From Paraspadella gotoi (lineage: Eukaryota > Chaetognatha): a stretch of 64,000 bases of DNA. The position numbers and the translations under genes are program-made. The notes below the pieces were generated by a model. That model saw nothing but the letters and a program-made list of their open reading frames with translations. It was not told the origin of the DNA and ran no database searches. This document shows positions 18,340-30,619 of the stretch, in pieces. Location: contig CM119263.1 of NCBI GenBank assembly GCA_051294375.1, positions 18,748,628 to 18,812,627 of the forward strand. Direction: 5' to 3'. How positions within the stretch are numbered: the stretch's first letter is position 1; each line of letters opens with the position of its first letter.

Positions 18340-18498
18340 TCTCTCTCTTCTCTCTCTTCTCTCTCTTCTCTCTCTCTCTCTCTCTCCTCTCTCTCTTCTC
18401 CCTCTCTTTCTCTCTATTTCTCTCTCTCTACCTCTTTCTCTTTCTCCCTCTCTCTCTCTCTCTCTTTTCTCTCTCTCTCCTCTCTTTCTTCTCCCTCT

Positions 18499-18581
<83 letters not shown>
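18340..18581. repeat. Long degenerate (CT)n tract
   Basis: About 240 bp of CT-dominated pyrimidine sequence, degenerate at the left and pure over the last 45 bp. Confidence 0.95.
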
Positions 18582-18582
<1 letters not shown>

Positions 18583-19054
18583 ATGGACTCGAAGAAATTT
18601 CAGTGGCGGGCCGTGGTGTAGTGGGAGGAATGAGAAGAAGTTCCGCAAGGAATTAAAAAAAAAAAGACAAATAGAAACAAATGATCCTTTGAAAGAGTAC
18701 AAGCCAATAGTTTGTAGTACAGTAAAAGTTTAGTACTTAGTAATCTTAATACTTATGAAATATCAAAAAGTATTAAAATAACAGAAAAAATACAAAAACT
18801 TTATTATTTTTCTTTTATGACAACGAATTAAATTCTAATGAATAGTAGTATAGTATAGTATAATAATAATTGCTCATAGAAAAGAGTAAAAATGTCACCG
18901 AAGGGAAAAGCGAAAGTAAAGGACTGAAAGATACGATGCTTTTATTTTAGTATAATGTGTTGCGGTTGTCACAAAAGAATTTTTTTTCGGAACATTAAGC
19001 CTTAAAAAAGGGTGGGGGATTAGGGAGAAATTAGAGCCTCTCGAGGGGTTTAAG

Positions 19055-19184
<130 letters not shown>

Positions 19185-20043
19185 AAAAAAAGAGAAAAAA
19201 TTGTAAATTTTATGACAGGATTATCTTTTATAACCTCTCACAATTTATATCGCTCTTAAAGAGGTCTCTTTTAATTGCTATGACAAAGTTTAATTCGTGA
19301 GAATCATAGCCAGCGAAAAATAACAAATATTCAAGGTTAAATATCCTTTCTTCGGACCTAATCGAAAGCAGGTAAAATTCGAACTCGAACTCTTGATCCG
19401 GTTGTTTGTTGAATCATGCAAACATACAATATACAAATGATTAAATGAAACAAACGTCAATAATCAATATATCAAATCAAAGCTCTAATTAATCAGAATA
19501 TGAAAATGTAATTAATATCAATAAACATGAAACAATTTTTGAGATATTACTTAAAATGTAATACTTTTCATAATTCCGAAATCATACAAAGTTTGTGCCT
19601 CTTTTCGCGATTCGCGATTCGCTGGTTTTTGCTAATTCTCGCGAATCAGATTCGAAGCTGAAAACTTTACTCGAGTCGTTGTTCCGATGGGACCAGCGTC
19701 TTCATTCTTACTATTAAGTAAGAGACCCAAATTTGTATATTTAAATTGAGTTATTATACCGAAATTTACTTTTAAATCTAATGCTACATTACGCACTGCT
19801 GGCACACATATCATATGACGCGTTAGCAGTTGCCGAATTTGTCGATATCCGAGCTATCAAAGTAAATATAGGAAGGGAAACTCGTCAAATAATAACGTAC
19901 CCGGCGAAAAATGAGCAAATATAATTTTACATCAATTGTGGAAAAAGTTATAGGTAGTAGTAAAAACAGTTTCCAAAACGCAGAATAGTAGTAAAGTGGA
20001 GCTTTTAAAAATACATCTGTATAGGATGCTTTTTTTAGTTGTG

Positions 20044-20141
20044 TTTTTAGAGGCAAAGTTTTTATTTGATTCAACACCGAGATTTTTATTTAGAAATAAA
20101 AATCTCGTTGTTGAATCAAATAAAAACTTTGCCTCTAAAAA
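20044..20141. repeat. Near-perfect 98-bp palindrome with 2-nt spacer
   Basis: The arms 20,044-20,091 and 20,094-20,141 are reverse complements of 48 bp with one mismatch (an ACC versus AAC step), separated by only AG. The sequence TAAAAATACATCT lies both just left of the left arm (about 20,008) and at the end of the right arm. The structure is a snap-back inverted duplication: a template-switch event, a small foldback element, or a sequencing/amplification chimera. Confidence 0.9.
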
Positions 20142-21692
20142 TACATCTTAATTTTTTGGTATAATTTTTCAAGTTGATCAAGTTTAAAACTAGGATTTAA
20201 CAATTATTATATTGAATCTTGTTTCTCAATTTTTTACGTACATTTTACGTACGCTGCCGGAATCAATCCTTTTCATTTAAAAGGTGGAACAATCGACAAC
20301 CATAACCCATCGAAAAGACTAAACTTATTTTCTTTCTACCTCTTTTTTATTTTTCATCTTTTTTCCCCCAATATTTTCCTAGCTTTATATGAAAGAAACA
20401 GAACAGCTTAAGAACGGAGCAAAAGCGAAGTAATTATCCTCTCAATTAAGTTAATTATTACGAAGGCCGCTTTCGTCCGAGATCACAGATCATCTCAAAT
20501 ATTGCTTTTGGCCTTTTTTTTCTCGAGCTAATTTCATGGTTATTTTCATCGCAAGAGAACTGATTTTTCTTGACAAAGCTTTTTCCATGACTTCATCATT
20601 TTGTTAATAAAACATCCGCAACTGAAGCAGAATTGTGTCAAAGCGATCTCGATAAGGTTCGGCATATTTCTTTAAGGGGACGAAGACGAGAGGACGCGAA
20701 GACTTTATCAGAACTTTTGATTTACAAAATTCGTTGTTAAATAAATAAATATGTCAAATACAAATACGTTTTGATCAAAACTAAAGCCAAGTACATATTA
20801 TTATCTAAAATCAAAAGAATGTTGATTCGTTCTGTCCAATTTACCACTTGACATCATTTGTGTCTCACCTTTACCGAAGACTGAAGGAAGGATCAGACAA
20901 AAAGTTCGCAGCAGTATATTTATATTAGGTTTAAGCTTGAAAAAACTTTTGGAACCCCAAAAATTTATTCAGGCTGTGGTTCGTATACTTCTTAGAACAA
21001 AAAGTTCTCTAGTTTTTATATATATATATTTTTTTAAATGGACGATTATTTCAAATTAATATATTCATAAGCTTAAGTGTTCATTCATAAGTTTTTTCAA
21101 CAATACAGCTACAAATACCGATTTAGCACATTTATCATTACAATTAACATATCACTATTTGTAGTAAACTTTTTTTGCTAAAAAGGAGCAAAAGTTTTCC
21201 AGGTCGCTCCAGAAGACCGGCGACCCGCATCTCGTTCAAGGTCGTTGACTTGCCAAAGATCGTGACCTTTGTTCTTTACTTGTAGTCATTCATTCTCTTT
21301 TCACTTTCTCAGTCGTTCGACCGGTTGATATTCATTCCCCGTCAAGATCTAAGTCCAAACTCCAAAAATGTCTCATAAATATTTCACATTCATTCAAAAA
21401 CAATCCGAAACACTCTTTCTCCGCGAATAACTATTTCAATAATAGTTTTTTCCAAACAGCAAAAAGTATTGTATTGTCTTGTATTGTTTTGTATTTCAAA
21501 GAAAATATTATGATTAATATTTTGCTATTGTTTGAAACCGTTCTTATTACAAAATTTCCTATTCTTAAATTTCTCCTTGTAGAATAATAATGCATTATAA
21601 AAGTCGAATTTTTAAAAATATTTATTCGATATTCAAAATGTTTCAATAACTTTTTATTTTCAGAAAAATCCTTTAAACTTCCTTCAAACAAG

Positions 21693-22560
21693 ATGTCGAC
21701 GAATGCTCGCTTCGAAGGGATCGTCCACGCTGACTTGGAGGCCGTCTGGGCTTCCTTCCGTGGCTTTGGTCGCTCAACCCTCGACTACTGGACCATTCTT
21801 AAGAACGTGACTCTTAAGGGCACCGAAGACGTGCTGGGCGTGGAGAGGGTTTTGACGTCGAGTCGAAACGCCATCACGGAAAGGCTGGAGTCACGTGACG
21901 ACGAAAAACACGTCATGACGTACTCTCTGGTTGGCATCGCTTTTATAAATTTCCCAAATTCAGAAACAATCTCTGAATCTGAATTTAATTTGAGTTAATT
22001 TATATTCAATTTATGATCTGTTAAATATTGTTGCCCTTGAGAAATTTTAAACCCTTATGGTGGACTAAAATCCACCATCCGTTCATCAGCGGCCCTTGGT
22101 GCAGGAGGCAAGTTATTCGCCTCCCAACCCAAAGGTCCGGGGTTCTAGCCCGGTGGTCGCCTTGCAGTTAAGAGGGACGGGTCGCTTAACCCGCCTGTAA
22201 CACGGAGTTACAGCCTGATCCGAAGCTGAGGGACTGCTTATATTGAACGGTTCTGTAACTAATACACAACAATCATTACTGTCTCTTCACCCTTCAGGTT
22301 GGGATCGACCCCAATCCAGGCTTAAATAGTTACCTGACGACAGCAACCTTGACAGAGACGTCTGCTGGCACGACGCGTATCGTAATCGAGTGCAGCGCCG
22401 AATGTTCCAACATTCTGGTGGCCTCTGGTTTTCGCAACAGGCTGGAGACCGTTTCTTATCCGGCCATCGTGAAGGGCCTTAATCTCCTTCACAATCCCGT
22501 CGTGGCCTTTCTCACGATTCGCGATGTCACTGGTTTTAAGATTCCCAAGATGGACAAGTT
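21693..22560 (+). other. SRPBCC/START-like domain, encoded by exon 1 and most of exon 2
   Basis: The N-terminal module spans roughly residues 1-145, split by intron 1 after TYSL. It has the usual order of the polyketide-cyclase-like group: a first strand (RFEGIVHADLEAVW), an aromatic-rich helix region (FRGFGRSTLDYW), GVERVL, TERLESRDD, then YLTTATLTE and the C-terminal helix (VSYPAIVKGLNLL). This fold forms a hydrophobic cavity for small lipophilic ligands. I infer a role in holding or sensing a lipid. No cavity residue can be assigned by eye. Confidence 0.7.
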
Positions 22561-25500
22561 CTCGGAATCGGATCCTTATGTGAGATTTTCGATAATGGAT
22601 GAAAAGGGTAAGTTCTCTGATGAATTCTGGTTTGCATTTTAAAATTTAAAGTTTTCTCTCACTCAGTATGATTTTTAAGACAATATGCAAATGAGATATT
22701 TATACTAACTTTTATATAAAAAAATTGAAACATGGTTTTACGGGCTTTTTAATGTCGTTATTCCCCCCCAAAAATTGTATAATCGCGGTTTAATGTTGCT
22801 TCTATGGTTTACTTCGGGGAGTTGTTATTTGAAACAATTCCTTTTTTTTTCCGTGAGGTTCCGTCATGGAAACAAAAAGCACCTGTTGTTTAAACAACGA
22901 TCCCAACCCCATCTGGTTCGATGAGATCAACTTTTGCGTCGGCAAAAACTTCGATCGTCTAAGAGTCGAAGTTTATGACGCTGATTTTATGGACGACGAC
23001 GATTTCATTTTCGGCGGGGAACTCATCGTCGGCGAGATCAAAGCGAAACTGGAAGAAAAGGAAAAGGAGAAAAAGGAAGGAAAGGAAAAGGAAAAAGCGG
23101 AGGAAAAGAAAGAGAAGAAAAACAGCATGGAACCGGGTCTTTTCGCCATTTTGGAAAAGGGAGACGCCAAAGGTGCTCGAGTCGAGTTCAACGTCGAGTT
23201 CCTTCTCAGCGAAGGCGTCGCTTTTAACAACATCAACTCCATCGCTTTGCTGGAGAAGCAACAGAACGCGTTGAGAATGATGAGCACACTGGAGGAAACG
23301 AAACAGGCCATCCTCGCCATGCTGCTGCGTTTCGCCGCAGAGCCGCATCACGTGATCGGATTCGATCGATTGAAGCTGGGCTCGCACGATTTGCCAGAAA
23401 TCCCGGGTAAAACTATTAATCTTTATAACATTGTATATTTTTTAAAACATAATAAACGGCTTAAACATAATTTAAATCTTCCTTTAGGATTATGTCAAAT
23501 CCTTCCGATCGACAGAATGCCCAAGCCAAAACTGTTTGCCGGTCTGTTGCGTCGTATGATGGAAGTCGTGTACAGCTTGTCAGGATCCAACCAACGCATG
23601 GAGAACGAATGGACGGCCTTATTCAATCCGGACTACGTTCCCATACCTCATACTGTGGAGATGCTTTCGCTCTGTTGGAAAGACGACGCGGAATTCTGCA
23701 GACAGTTCTTCCAAGGCATCAATCCGCTTCAAGTGAAAGTTGTCGAGAGCGTCGAAGAAATACCGAAGGTTAGTTCGAACAATTAATTTATAATTCACCG
23801 ATCAGCGATCAGTAGGCGATATTTCATTACGTCATTATCATAAAAAAAATTGAATTACCTTTACAGGAAATGAGATCTTTGAAAACCCTGGACGACTCAA
23901 CTCCGATCAAAGAATTAGTGGCCGCAAAAAAGCTGCTTATCGCTGATTTTCACCTATTGGCTGACATTCCTGGACGCAACATGGAAGAAGGCGGCTTTTA
24001 CAAAAATCCAACTCGACCTGAAATTCTGTATTATGCACCAATCGCTCTGTTCTACCGGTATGGTTGGTCTAGTAAATTCTAGTAAATTTTATATACAATA
24101 ATAAAAGAAATTAATCTAAAGAATAAGTTGTGTTAAATAATTGTGGCAATAACGTATAGTGTTATTTCTTTTTTTATTGAAATAAAGGTGTGAAGAAGTC
24201 TTTTCAACCGGACACAACCTGCGTGTTCTTGGGATTCAGTTGACACGATTCGAGGACAAAGAAAACCAAGTCTTTACTCCAAATTCGAATTCGGCCAAAT
24301 GGCTCTACGCCAAGATGATCGTGCAAAATGCGGACGCCCAGGTTATTAGAAAAAAATCTATAAAAGTATATACATTATTTTTTTAAATAATCTTAAGTAC
24401 TTGTCGTTTATTTCTTCATTCATGCTAGATGATGCAATTCGTGAATCATATGGGCATCGCGCATTTTTGTCTCGAGCCAATCGCAATCGCTTTCCACAAC
24501 TGGAAATTTGGTCTCGATTCAGAAACTTATCAGAACTCAACAGTCTTGAAAATGTTGGGTCCTCACCTCGACAATGTGCTCGGAATCAACTGGTTGGGAA
24601 AAAAACTTTTAATTGGAGAAAGAATTTCTGTCTCCGATAGGCTTGGGCCTGGTAAGGAAGTTATGTTTGTTTGCTAAGTTATGTACTGTGGCGGTATATT
24701 CACACCGCCTCACGTCCACCATCCTTCAGCCAAATCCATTGGCTCAGAGGGGGAACACACCATCCCAAGCGTAGTGTTCCATCCACAGTCCTCACGACTT
24801 CCCTCTGCGTTGGCAAAGCGAGACCGTCCTAGGGTAACAACCCCCGTGACTGGAGGCGTCACTAAGGGACGGAAGCCCCCAAAGCCAACAGTGAGATGCC
24901 CCATCCCAATGGGCATCACAGGCAACCCGGCTGTTGCCATAGTACGAAAATAAAAAGAATGACGACAAACTTTATTTTAGAAAAAAATGTGACATTGTGA
25001 AGCATGATGCCTCACTCTCGTTTACTAATTTTTATTGTCTCTCAGTTACTCAATTAATTTACCGAGTCACTTCTTGACTCTTTCTTTTTCTCTCTTTTTT
25101 CAGTACCAGTACATATGCCCGTGTTCATCCGTTAAGGTACGATCGGCGGGGTCCAGATGCTGAATGAGGCGATGAAATCTTTGGATTACGATGACTTCGT
25201 CTTTCCTCGCAGTCTCGCCAAACGAGGCTTCGGCACCTCGGCGGAGGACGACGGATTCAAGGGATACTACTATAGAGAAGACGGCTGGCTCCTCTGGAGA
25301 ACTTTGAAAAAGTCAGTTCGATTCTTTGAATTTCGAGGCAACCAAAGATTTGAGCATCGTTAGACTTTGACGAACATGAAATTTATTTCAATTTAGTATT
25401 TAAAGCCGAAACTAATCAACCTTTCAACGCGATAATTTCTCCAGATACGCTTCCACCGCCGTCGATGCGACCTTCGAAGAAGATGGCGACGTTGCTAACG

Positions 25501-26602
25501 ATAAAAACTGGAAGAAATTCGTCGACGATGTTGCTGACCCGAAACTAGGAAACTTGAAATTTTTTAGGTAATAAGTGACTATTGACTAATCTCTTGTCAA
25601 TAAATTCTCAAAGAATTAAGATGAATTCGATAATTTCATTACAGAACCAAGGAACCCAACGTCTCTGGTGACAAGTGGGAGGGGATGAAGATCGAATCCA
25701 AAGAATCCTTGACGGAATTGTTGACAGCAATCATGTACCAAGCATCGGCTTTTCACGCCGCGCAGAACAATGGGCAGTTTGAACACTTCAGTTTCGCGCC
25801 GAACAAACCAAACTCTATCAAGGTTTATGAAAATTTTATTTCATATAAAGAATGATACAGTAGCATACATCAGCAACAAAATAAACCCAACAAATAAAAA
25901 AAAATTAAGAGGTTAACGCGAAGGAAAACTATGCTACGAGATCATTTCTATATTTTCATAGAAATAAGACAAAACTTTATTTTTCATCAAAGTTAATAGT
26001 TTTATATGTTTTTAAAATTAGTTTACATTTATAGAGTGACTGTATTTTTGCAGCTGGCCATGCCGCCCGCGAACGCGGAGTTAAAGTTAGAGGACGTCAT
26101 GGCTTCAATGCCTGACTTTCGTGAACGGGCTACGACCTGTTTCCTTATACACGCGCTCACGCTGCCCACTGATGAGCCTATGTCCAAAGTCACGGCGCTC
26201 AAGGTACGCATCTTTTTATTTACCAAAGTTTATTAAGTATATGTAAACTCTTTTTTGAGATAAATATAAATATAAATGTGCAGATGTTAAAAGATTTGAT
26301 TACTTGGTACTTGAGCAAAATGAAATTTTATCAAGTTCGTTGTACTTATGCAGAGCTAATGACATTCCACAGTACTTTTCATTTAGTACTAAGGTTAATT
26401 CAACATTTAAACGTGTAATTATTGCGATTTTATGACTTTCTTTTTTCAGGATCTCCTTCCGAACGCTCACGATGAGCTGATGGCCGACCTCGATGTCATG
26501 AAGTCAACGATCGAGGAGAGAAACGATGCCATCAAATCCAACGATGGAATAACTTACGGCTATTTCCATCCTGACGTTTGCAACGCCTCTGTGGATATTT
26601 AA
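21693..26602 (+). CDS. Lipoxygenase with N-terminal SRPBCC and C2 domains, 12 exons, complete
   Basis: Exons (phase-consistent by eye): 21693-21929, 22298-22607, 22858-23406, 23488-23768, 23867-24057, 24188-24341, 24429-24651, 25137-25311, 25445-25567, 25645-25822, 26054-26203, 26450-26602; 907 codons plus TAA. Residues 1 to about 145 look like an SRPBCC/START-type ligand-binding domain (VW..FRGF, GVERVL, ITERL, then YSL). Residues about 148-240 are a C2 domain with SESDPYV and VYDADFMDDDDF; D165, D171, D223, D225 and D231 fit the calcium loops. A Lys/Glu linker (about 242-271) leads to the lipoxygenase domain. The iron ligands are H581, H586 (NHMGIAH), H785, N789 (FHAAQNN) and the terminal I907. 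Lipoxygenases add O2 to polyunsaturated fatty acids. Animal enzymes normally carry a PLAT domain, here replaced by C2. A catalytically competent enzyme is inferred. The ATG follows a possible 5'-UTR splice acceptor (TTTTCAG at about 21,661). Confidence 0.93.
22054..22289 (+). mobile_element. tRNA-derived SINE (family A) in lipoxygenase intron 1
   Basis: Carries pol III promoter boxes: A-box-like TGGTGCAGGAGG at 22,097-22,108 and B-box-like GGTTCTAGCCC at 22,141-22,151. It matches, over its full length of about 236 bp, the reverse complement of 34,278-34,517. Shared ends are CTTATGGTGGAC on the left and ACTGTCTCTTCA on the right. A degenerate inverted repeat lies after TAACCCGCCTGTA. The right end stops 8 bp before exon 2. 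Confidence 0.85.
24684..24945 (+). mobile_element. SINE-like element (family B tail) in lipoxygenase intron 7
   Basis: GC-richer than its intron. Its last roughly 100 bp, from GTGACTGGAGGCG to GGCTGTTGCCAT, aligns by eye with the reverse complement of the starts of the two elements at 56,329 and 56,806 (ATGGCAACGGGA, GGGGTATCTC, CAGTGACCGC). The 5' part differs from those copies. It also contains the inverted repeat GGCGGTATATTCACACCGCC at its left end. Confidence 0.6.
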
Positions 26603-26880
26603 TCGCAACGTTTATTGTGGCGATTACCTTTCCGAAATTGATAACAAAAGGATGAGAAAGTTAAAAGTAATGCATTGTTACTATGTCGCTTAGTCATCAA
26701 AATGTTTTTTGTTAGTATGTACTACGACTTCGGCTTTTATGTTAACTCATTTACATATGGAATCCCTTTTTGCTATAATATATTTCTTAGGCCAGAAAAT
26801 TGCGTTGCTGTCCATGATAAAACCAACCAATCCCATATCGACCTCGGAAACGTCGCGCTACGAAAATGGAATATGACAGG

Positions 26881-26881
26881 C

Positions 26882-26912
<31 letters not shown>

Positions 26913-26938
26913 AAAAGAGAGAGAGAAAGAGAGAGATG
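26881..26938. repeat. Imperfect (GA)n tract
   Basis: 58 bp GA array with GAAA interruptions, 280 bp downstream of the lipoxygenase stop codon. Confidence 0.92.
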
Positions 26939-28748
26939 AAGAGATATGGAGAGCAAATTAACGAATCGCCCTACATTCTCGCCCAAAAGCGTACAGTTGG
27001 AGCAACAATTTCGGACTCAGATTATTCCACCTTATTTCTGGAAGCCGTATAGGCTTAGATCGGCGTGATCATGACGTGACTAAATAATAAATATTCGTGA
27101 CTTTAGGTTGATGAGATCGCGAGGATAAAAACCGACGCTTCGGTGACATGGCGTTAACAAGTTGAACAAGACGATACATGACAGATGAAAGTGAGAAAAC
27201 CTAGACGAGATCCCCGTCTATCAACTGTGTGATACGTCCGTGAATCGTCAGACTCCTCCCTTTCTTTGATTGACCCCATCAATTGGGATTAACGACATTT
27301 TCCCGAGAGGCCGTGAGGCGTTTCGCGTTTCGCATCCGTTCCTTCTTCATCTTGATTCTGATCGATGATCTTAGTATATTAATTTTTTGTTTGTTTCAGT
27401 TTTATTTTTACGAGATTTCTTGCTGATACTTAATTGCTTTTTTTTAATTTCTTTCTTTCTCCTTTCTTTTATTGGCGGAAAGAAACTTCCGTGGATTCAT
27501 CATCGGACATTTATTCATTTTACGTATTATCCTATCTTATTATTTTTATATTTTTTAAAACTTTTTCTCACCGTATCATACTTTCTTTACTTCAATTACC
27601 TTTTCCTTTACTTCCTTCTTCCTACTTCCTTCTTTTTTCGACATTCCTGTCTTCCTTCCTTCCTTCTATCCTTCTCTCCCTCCTCCCCTCTCCACCGGTC
27701 GCGCTCTCTTGGTCGTCAACCCAAATCCCAAAGAGTCGCTACTTTTTCGTCGTAACGACTTTGGCTTCGACGTGAGGCGACTTCCAAACGCGAATGGCGT
27801 CCGTTCGAGCCGCGTCGGTCATCGCCAGGGGAAAAGTGAACGAACGGTGTTTCAATTCGTGTGCCAAATGGGTTCGTATGCGCCTGGGGCCGAAATGGGT
27901 CAAATGTGCTCGAACTGCGGTTGTCTGGGTCGCGTCCGAAGAGGAATGCGACATAAGATTGGGATCAAGAATCGAGAGATCGCGCGAAGTAAATTGAGTT
28001 GGAAATGTCACTCTACTGGGGTTTGGGTCAACGAGACAGGCGATCGTGAAAAGAAAGCCCGTTTCGCTTTGAGCTTGGTCGTCGATTGCGCTTTAAGAGA
28101 TTTTCACCTCAGAATTAAAGGCGAATCGTCACAAAATCCTGCATTCAACCCATATCCATTCTTTCCTCGCACTCAGGCATAAACAGACTATTTGTACTCA
28201 CCCCACGTTTGACAGTCCAAGTGAGTCGTCGTCGTCTCTTTTAAATCCGGTGGGTCAAGATGAAGGATGCGAAAACCAAGTGTGAATATACACTAGCTTT
28301 GGTAAATTATGAGCGTAGATTCCAACTGTTAATCCTTATGAAGACATATAAGATATTCCCGCGCCATCACAGTCGTAACGTCATGTTGGTTGCTGATGTA
28401 TAATCGATGATTTATATTGTTGCACAAGTTGATTGTCGGTGAAGCACTCGATGTTGAAGTTAAAATTTAACGATGATAAAATTGATATTTTAATCTCATT
28501 TATTTTTGCTATTGTATTTGATTTTCTTGCCAAAGATGGCCTCTAATCTTCTTTGCGGAATGGCGCCTTTGATGTGAAGACTTTTCCGAGACGGGTTCGT
28601 GGGCAGCATTATCACAAAATTAGCACAATTAATTTTTTCGAATATATGGAGTTTTATAGAGGCAGATTTTAGAATGAGCGAGTCAGAATTTAGCCGGTTA
28701 AGTTTGAGTTTTTGTTTGCTTCTCGAAAAATGCATGAGATAAAAGTAC

Positions 28749-28866
28749 GAGAGAGAGAGAGAGGGAAAGAGTGAGAGAAAGAGAGTCAGAGAGACAAAGG
28801 GGGAGAGAATGAGAGAAAGACTGAGAGAAGGGGGAGAGAGGGAGAAAGATAAAGAGAAAAAGAGAT
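28749..28866. repeat. Degenerate GA-rich tract
   Basis: Purine-only stretch of GAGA units broken by GGG, GTGA and AAGA. It looks like an aged GA array. Confidence 0.8.
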
Positions 28867-29553
28867 AATGAGAGGGAAGAAAGGGATCGTAATTTTACTC
28901 GGTTTAGCTCCTATAGCGTTTCAGATTATGTAGGTTTTTTGTCTTATTTCGTGTAAATATTTTTTTTCCGTTTCATTTATAGTTTTTGATTTTTGGTAAG
29001 AAAAAGGCTCTTCGTGTTTCAGGCGAGCGTCACTATGCACGTGTTATAAAATTGAGCGTCACTACAAGAGCGTCACTACAAGAGTGTTTCAGGTTGAGCG
29101 TGGCGAAGTCTTCCGAAGGCCAAAAACCATAGTCACATCCTCGCGAAAAAAAAACAGGCCGCTCAAATTACGCCCAACTTACTTTCGCGTCAAACGGCGC
29201 CGAGATCGAAAACCGACTGCGCGCCGGTTTTCGCGGCGCCGCTTTTTGTCGCGCCTCCCTGTGGTGATCGTCTTTCCTTTTTTTAAGGGCGATGGTGAGT
29301 TTCGCTCAGGTGATAAGTTCGAGCGAAGGCCGCGCGCTTTGTCGTTCACGAGGAAATGAAGTTTCCGAACAGATTTGGATTCCGTCTGATTCTTTGACGG
29401 GTTTTGACCATCGTCCTTCTGGGCGTCGTCGTTGACGTCGTCGTTGACGTCGTTGTTGGCGTCGTAGTTGGAGTCGTCGTTGCCGTCGTCGTCGTCAGAA
29501 GATGAGGCGCCGTTGGAAATTCGCGTGAGCCTCGGCGCCGTCTGCGAGAAGAG

Positions 29554-29656
<103 letters not shown>

Positions 29657-29884
29657 AAACGAACGTTAACAAATGAGGGGAAAACAAAACAGTACCAATA
29701 AAAAACGAGCGAAAGACAAAAAGGGAAAAAATTGGACGTCAGGAGAAAAAAATGCGTTTGGGAATGGGAACGCGTGGCAAATACTGAGGGAAGGGAGTGG
29801 CCTCTGGTCGGAATGACGGAGAGTTGGTAGAGGATATGAGAGAGAATAAGTTTTAAGTTGAAGTGTCGATGTGAACGAATTCAA

Positions 29885-29897
29885 AGAGAGAGATAGG

Positions 29898-29963
<66 letters not shown>
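29885..29963. repeat. (GA)n microsatellite
   Basis: About 79 bp GA array, imperfect at the left (GATAGGAGAGGA) and pure on the right. Confidence 0.95.
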
Positions 29964-29964
<1 letters not shown>

Positions 29965-30575
29965 GACGGAAAACTCGAGCAATACTAGGAAGTAGTAGAC
30001 GACAAAAAAGATGAAGAAAGAGAGGATTAAAAAAAAATAAAGTTAAAAATAAATGGAAAAAAAAGGGGAAATCTTTCACGACTGTGCTATCACGTTGACA
30101 CTAATTTATTCTTGGATCTTCGTCGATGATAATAGTAGTAAAAAAAAGATGAAAGACCGTTTGAGTGATGAGCGCGAAAATCCTTAATTCCGGCGACATT
30201 AACGACGCCGATTAGTCTTTTGTTGTTACGAGTTTAGGTGAGATTTTATTGGGCGACGAAGCGATGAGCGTCATCCCGCAACAGTTGAAAAAGAATGAGA
30301 TTATGTTTAATTAAAAATTTATAATTTCACAATATAAACCATGGATGAGAGAAGAAAGTGTAAATTGGGAACTTGTGTTCTCCGCTGAAGATGACGCTGA
30401 GGCGACTAACCGGGCGAAATTATTTTGTTTTAGCATTGAACATTGACATTCAAATTTAAAAATAGAACAAGGGGGTGACCGTTGGAATCGATTTGCGAAC
30501 ACGATAGCGTCGTATTGCGAAACTAAAATCGATTAGCTCGATGCGACTCGGAAAAAAAAAGAAGAAAAATCCATC

Positions 30576-30576
<1 letters not shown>

Positions 30577-30617
<41 letters not shown>
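30577..30617. repeat. (ACG)n trinucleotide repeat
   Basis: About thirteen consecutive ACG units. The poly-Arg frame over it is a repeat translation. Confidence 0.93.

Positions 30618-30619
<2 letters not shown>

Noticed and set aside
23401-23487. Read-through of intron 3 in the lipoxygenase (the interval is open)
   Set aside because: The intron has no stop in frame, but GT-AG ends, AT-rich Asn/Lys/Leu codons and the family alignment favour splicing. Read-through would insert about 27 residues.
27709-28182. 157-residue plus-strand frame
   Set aside because: Non-repetitive, but overlapping frames on both strands are equally open, no domain is recognisable and no splice context supports it.
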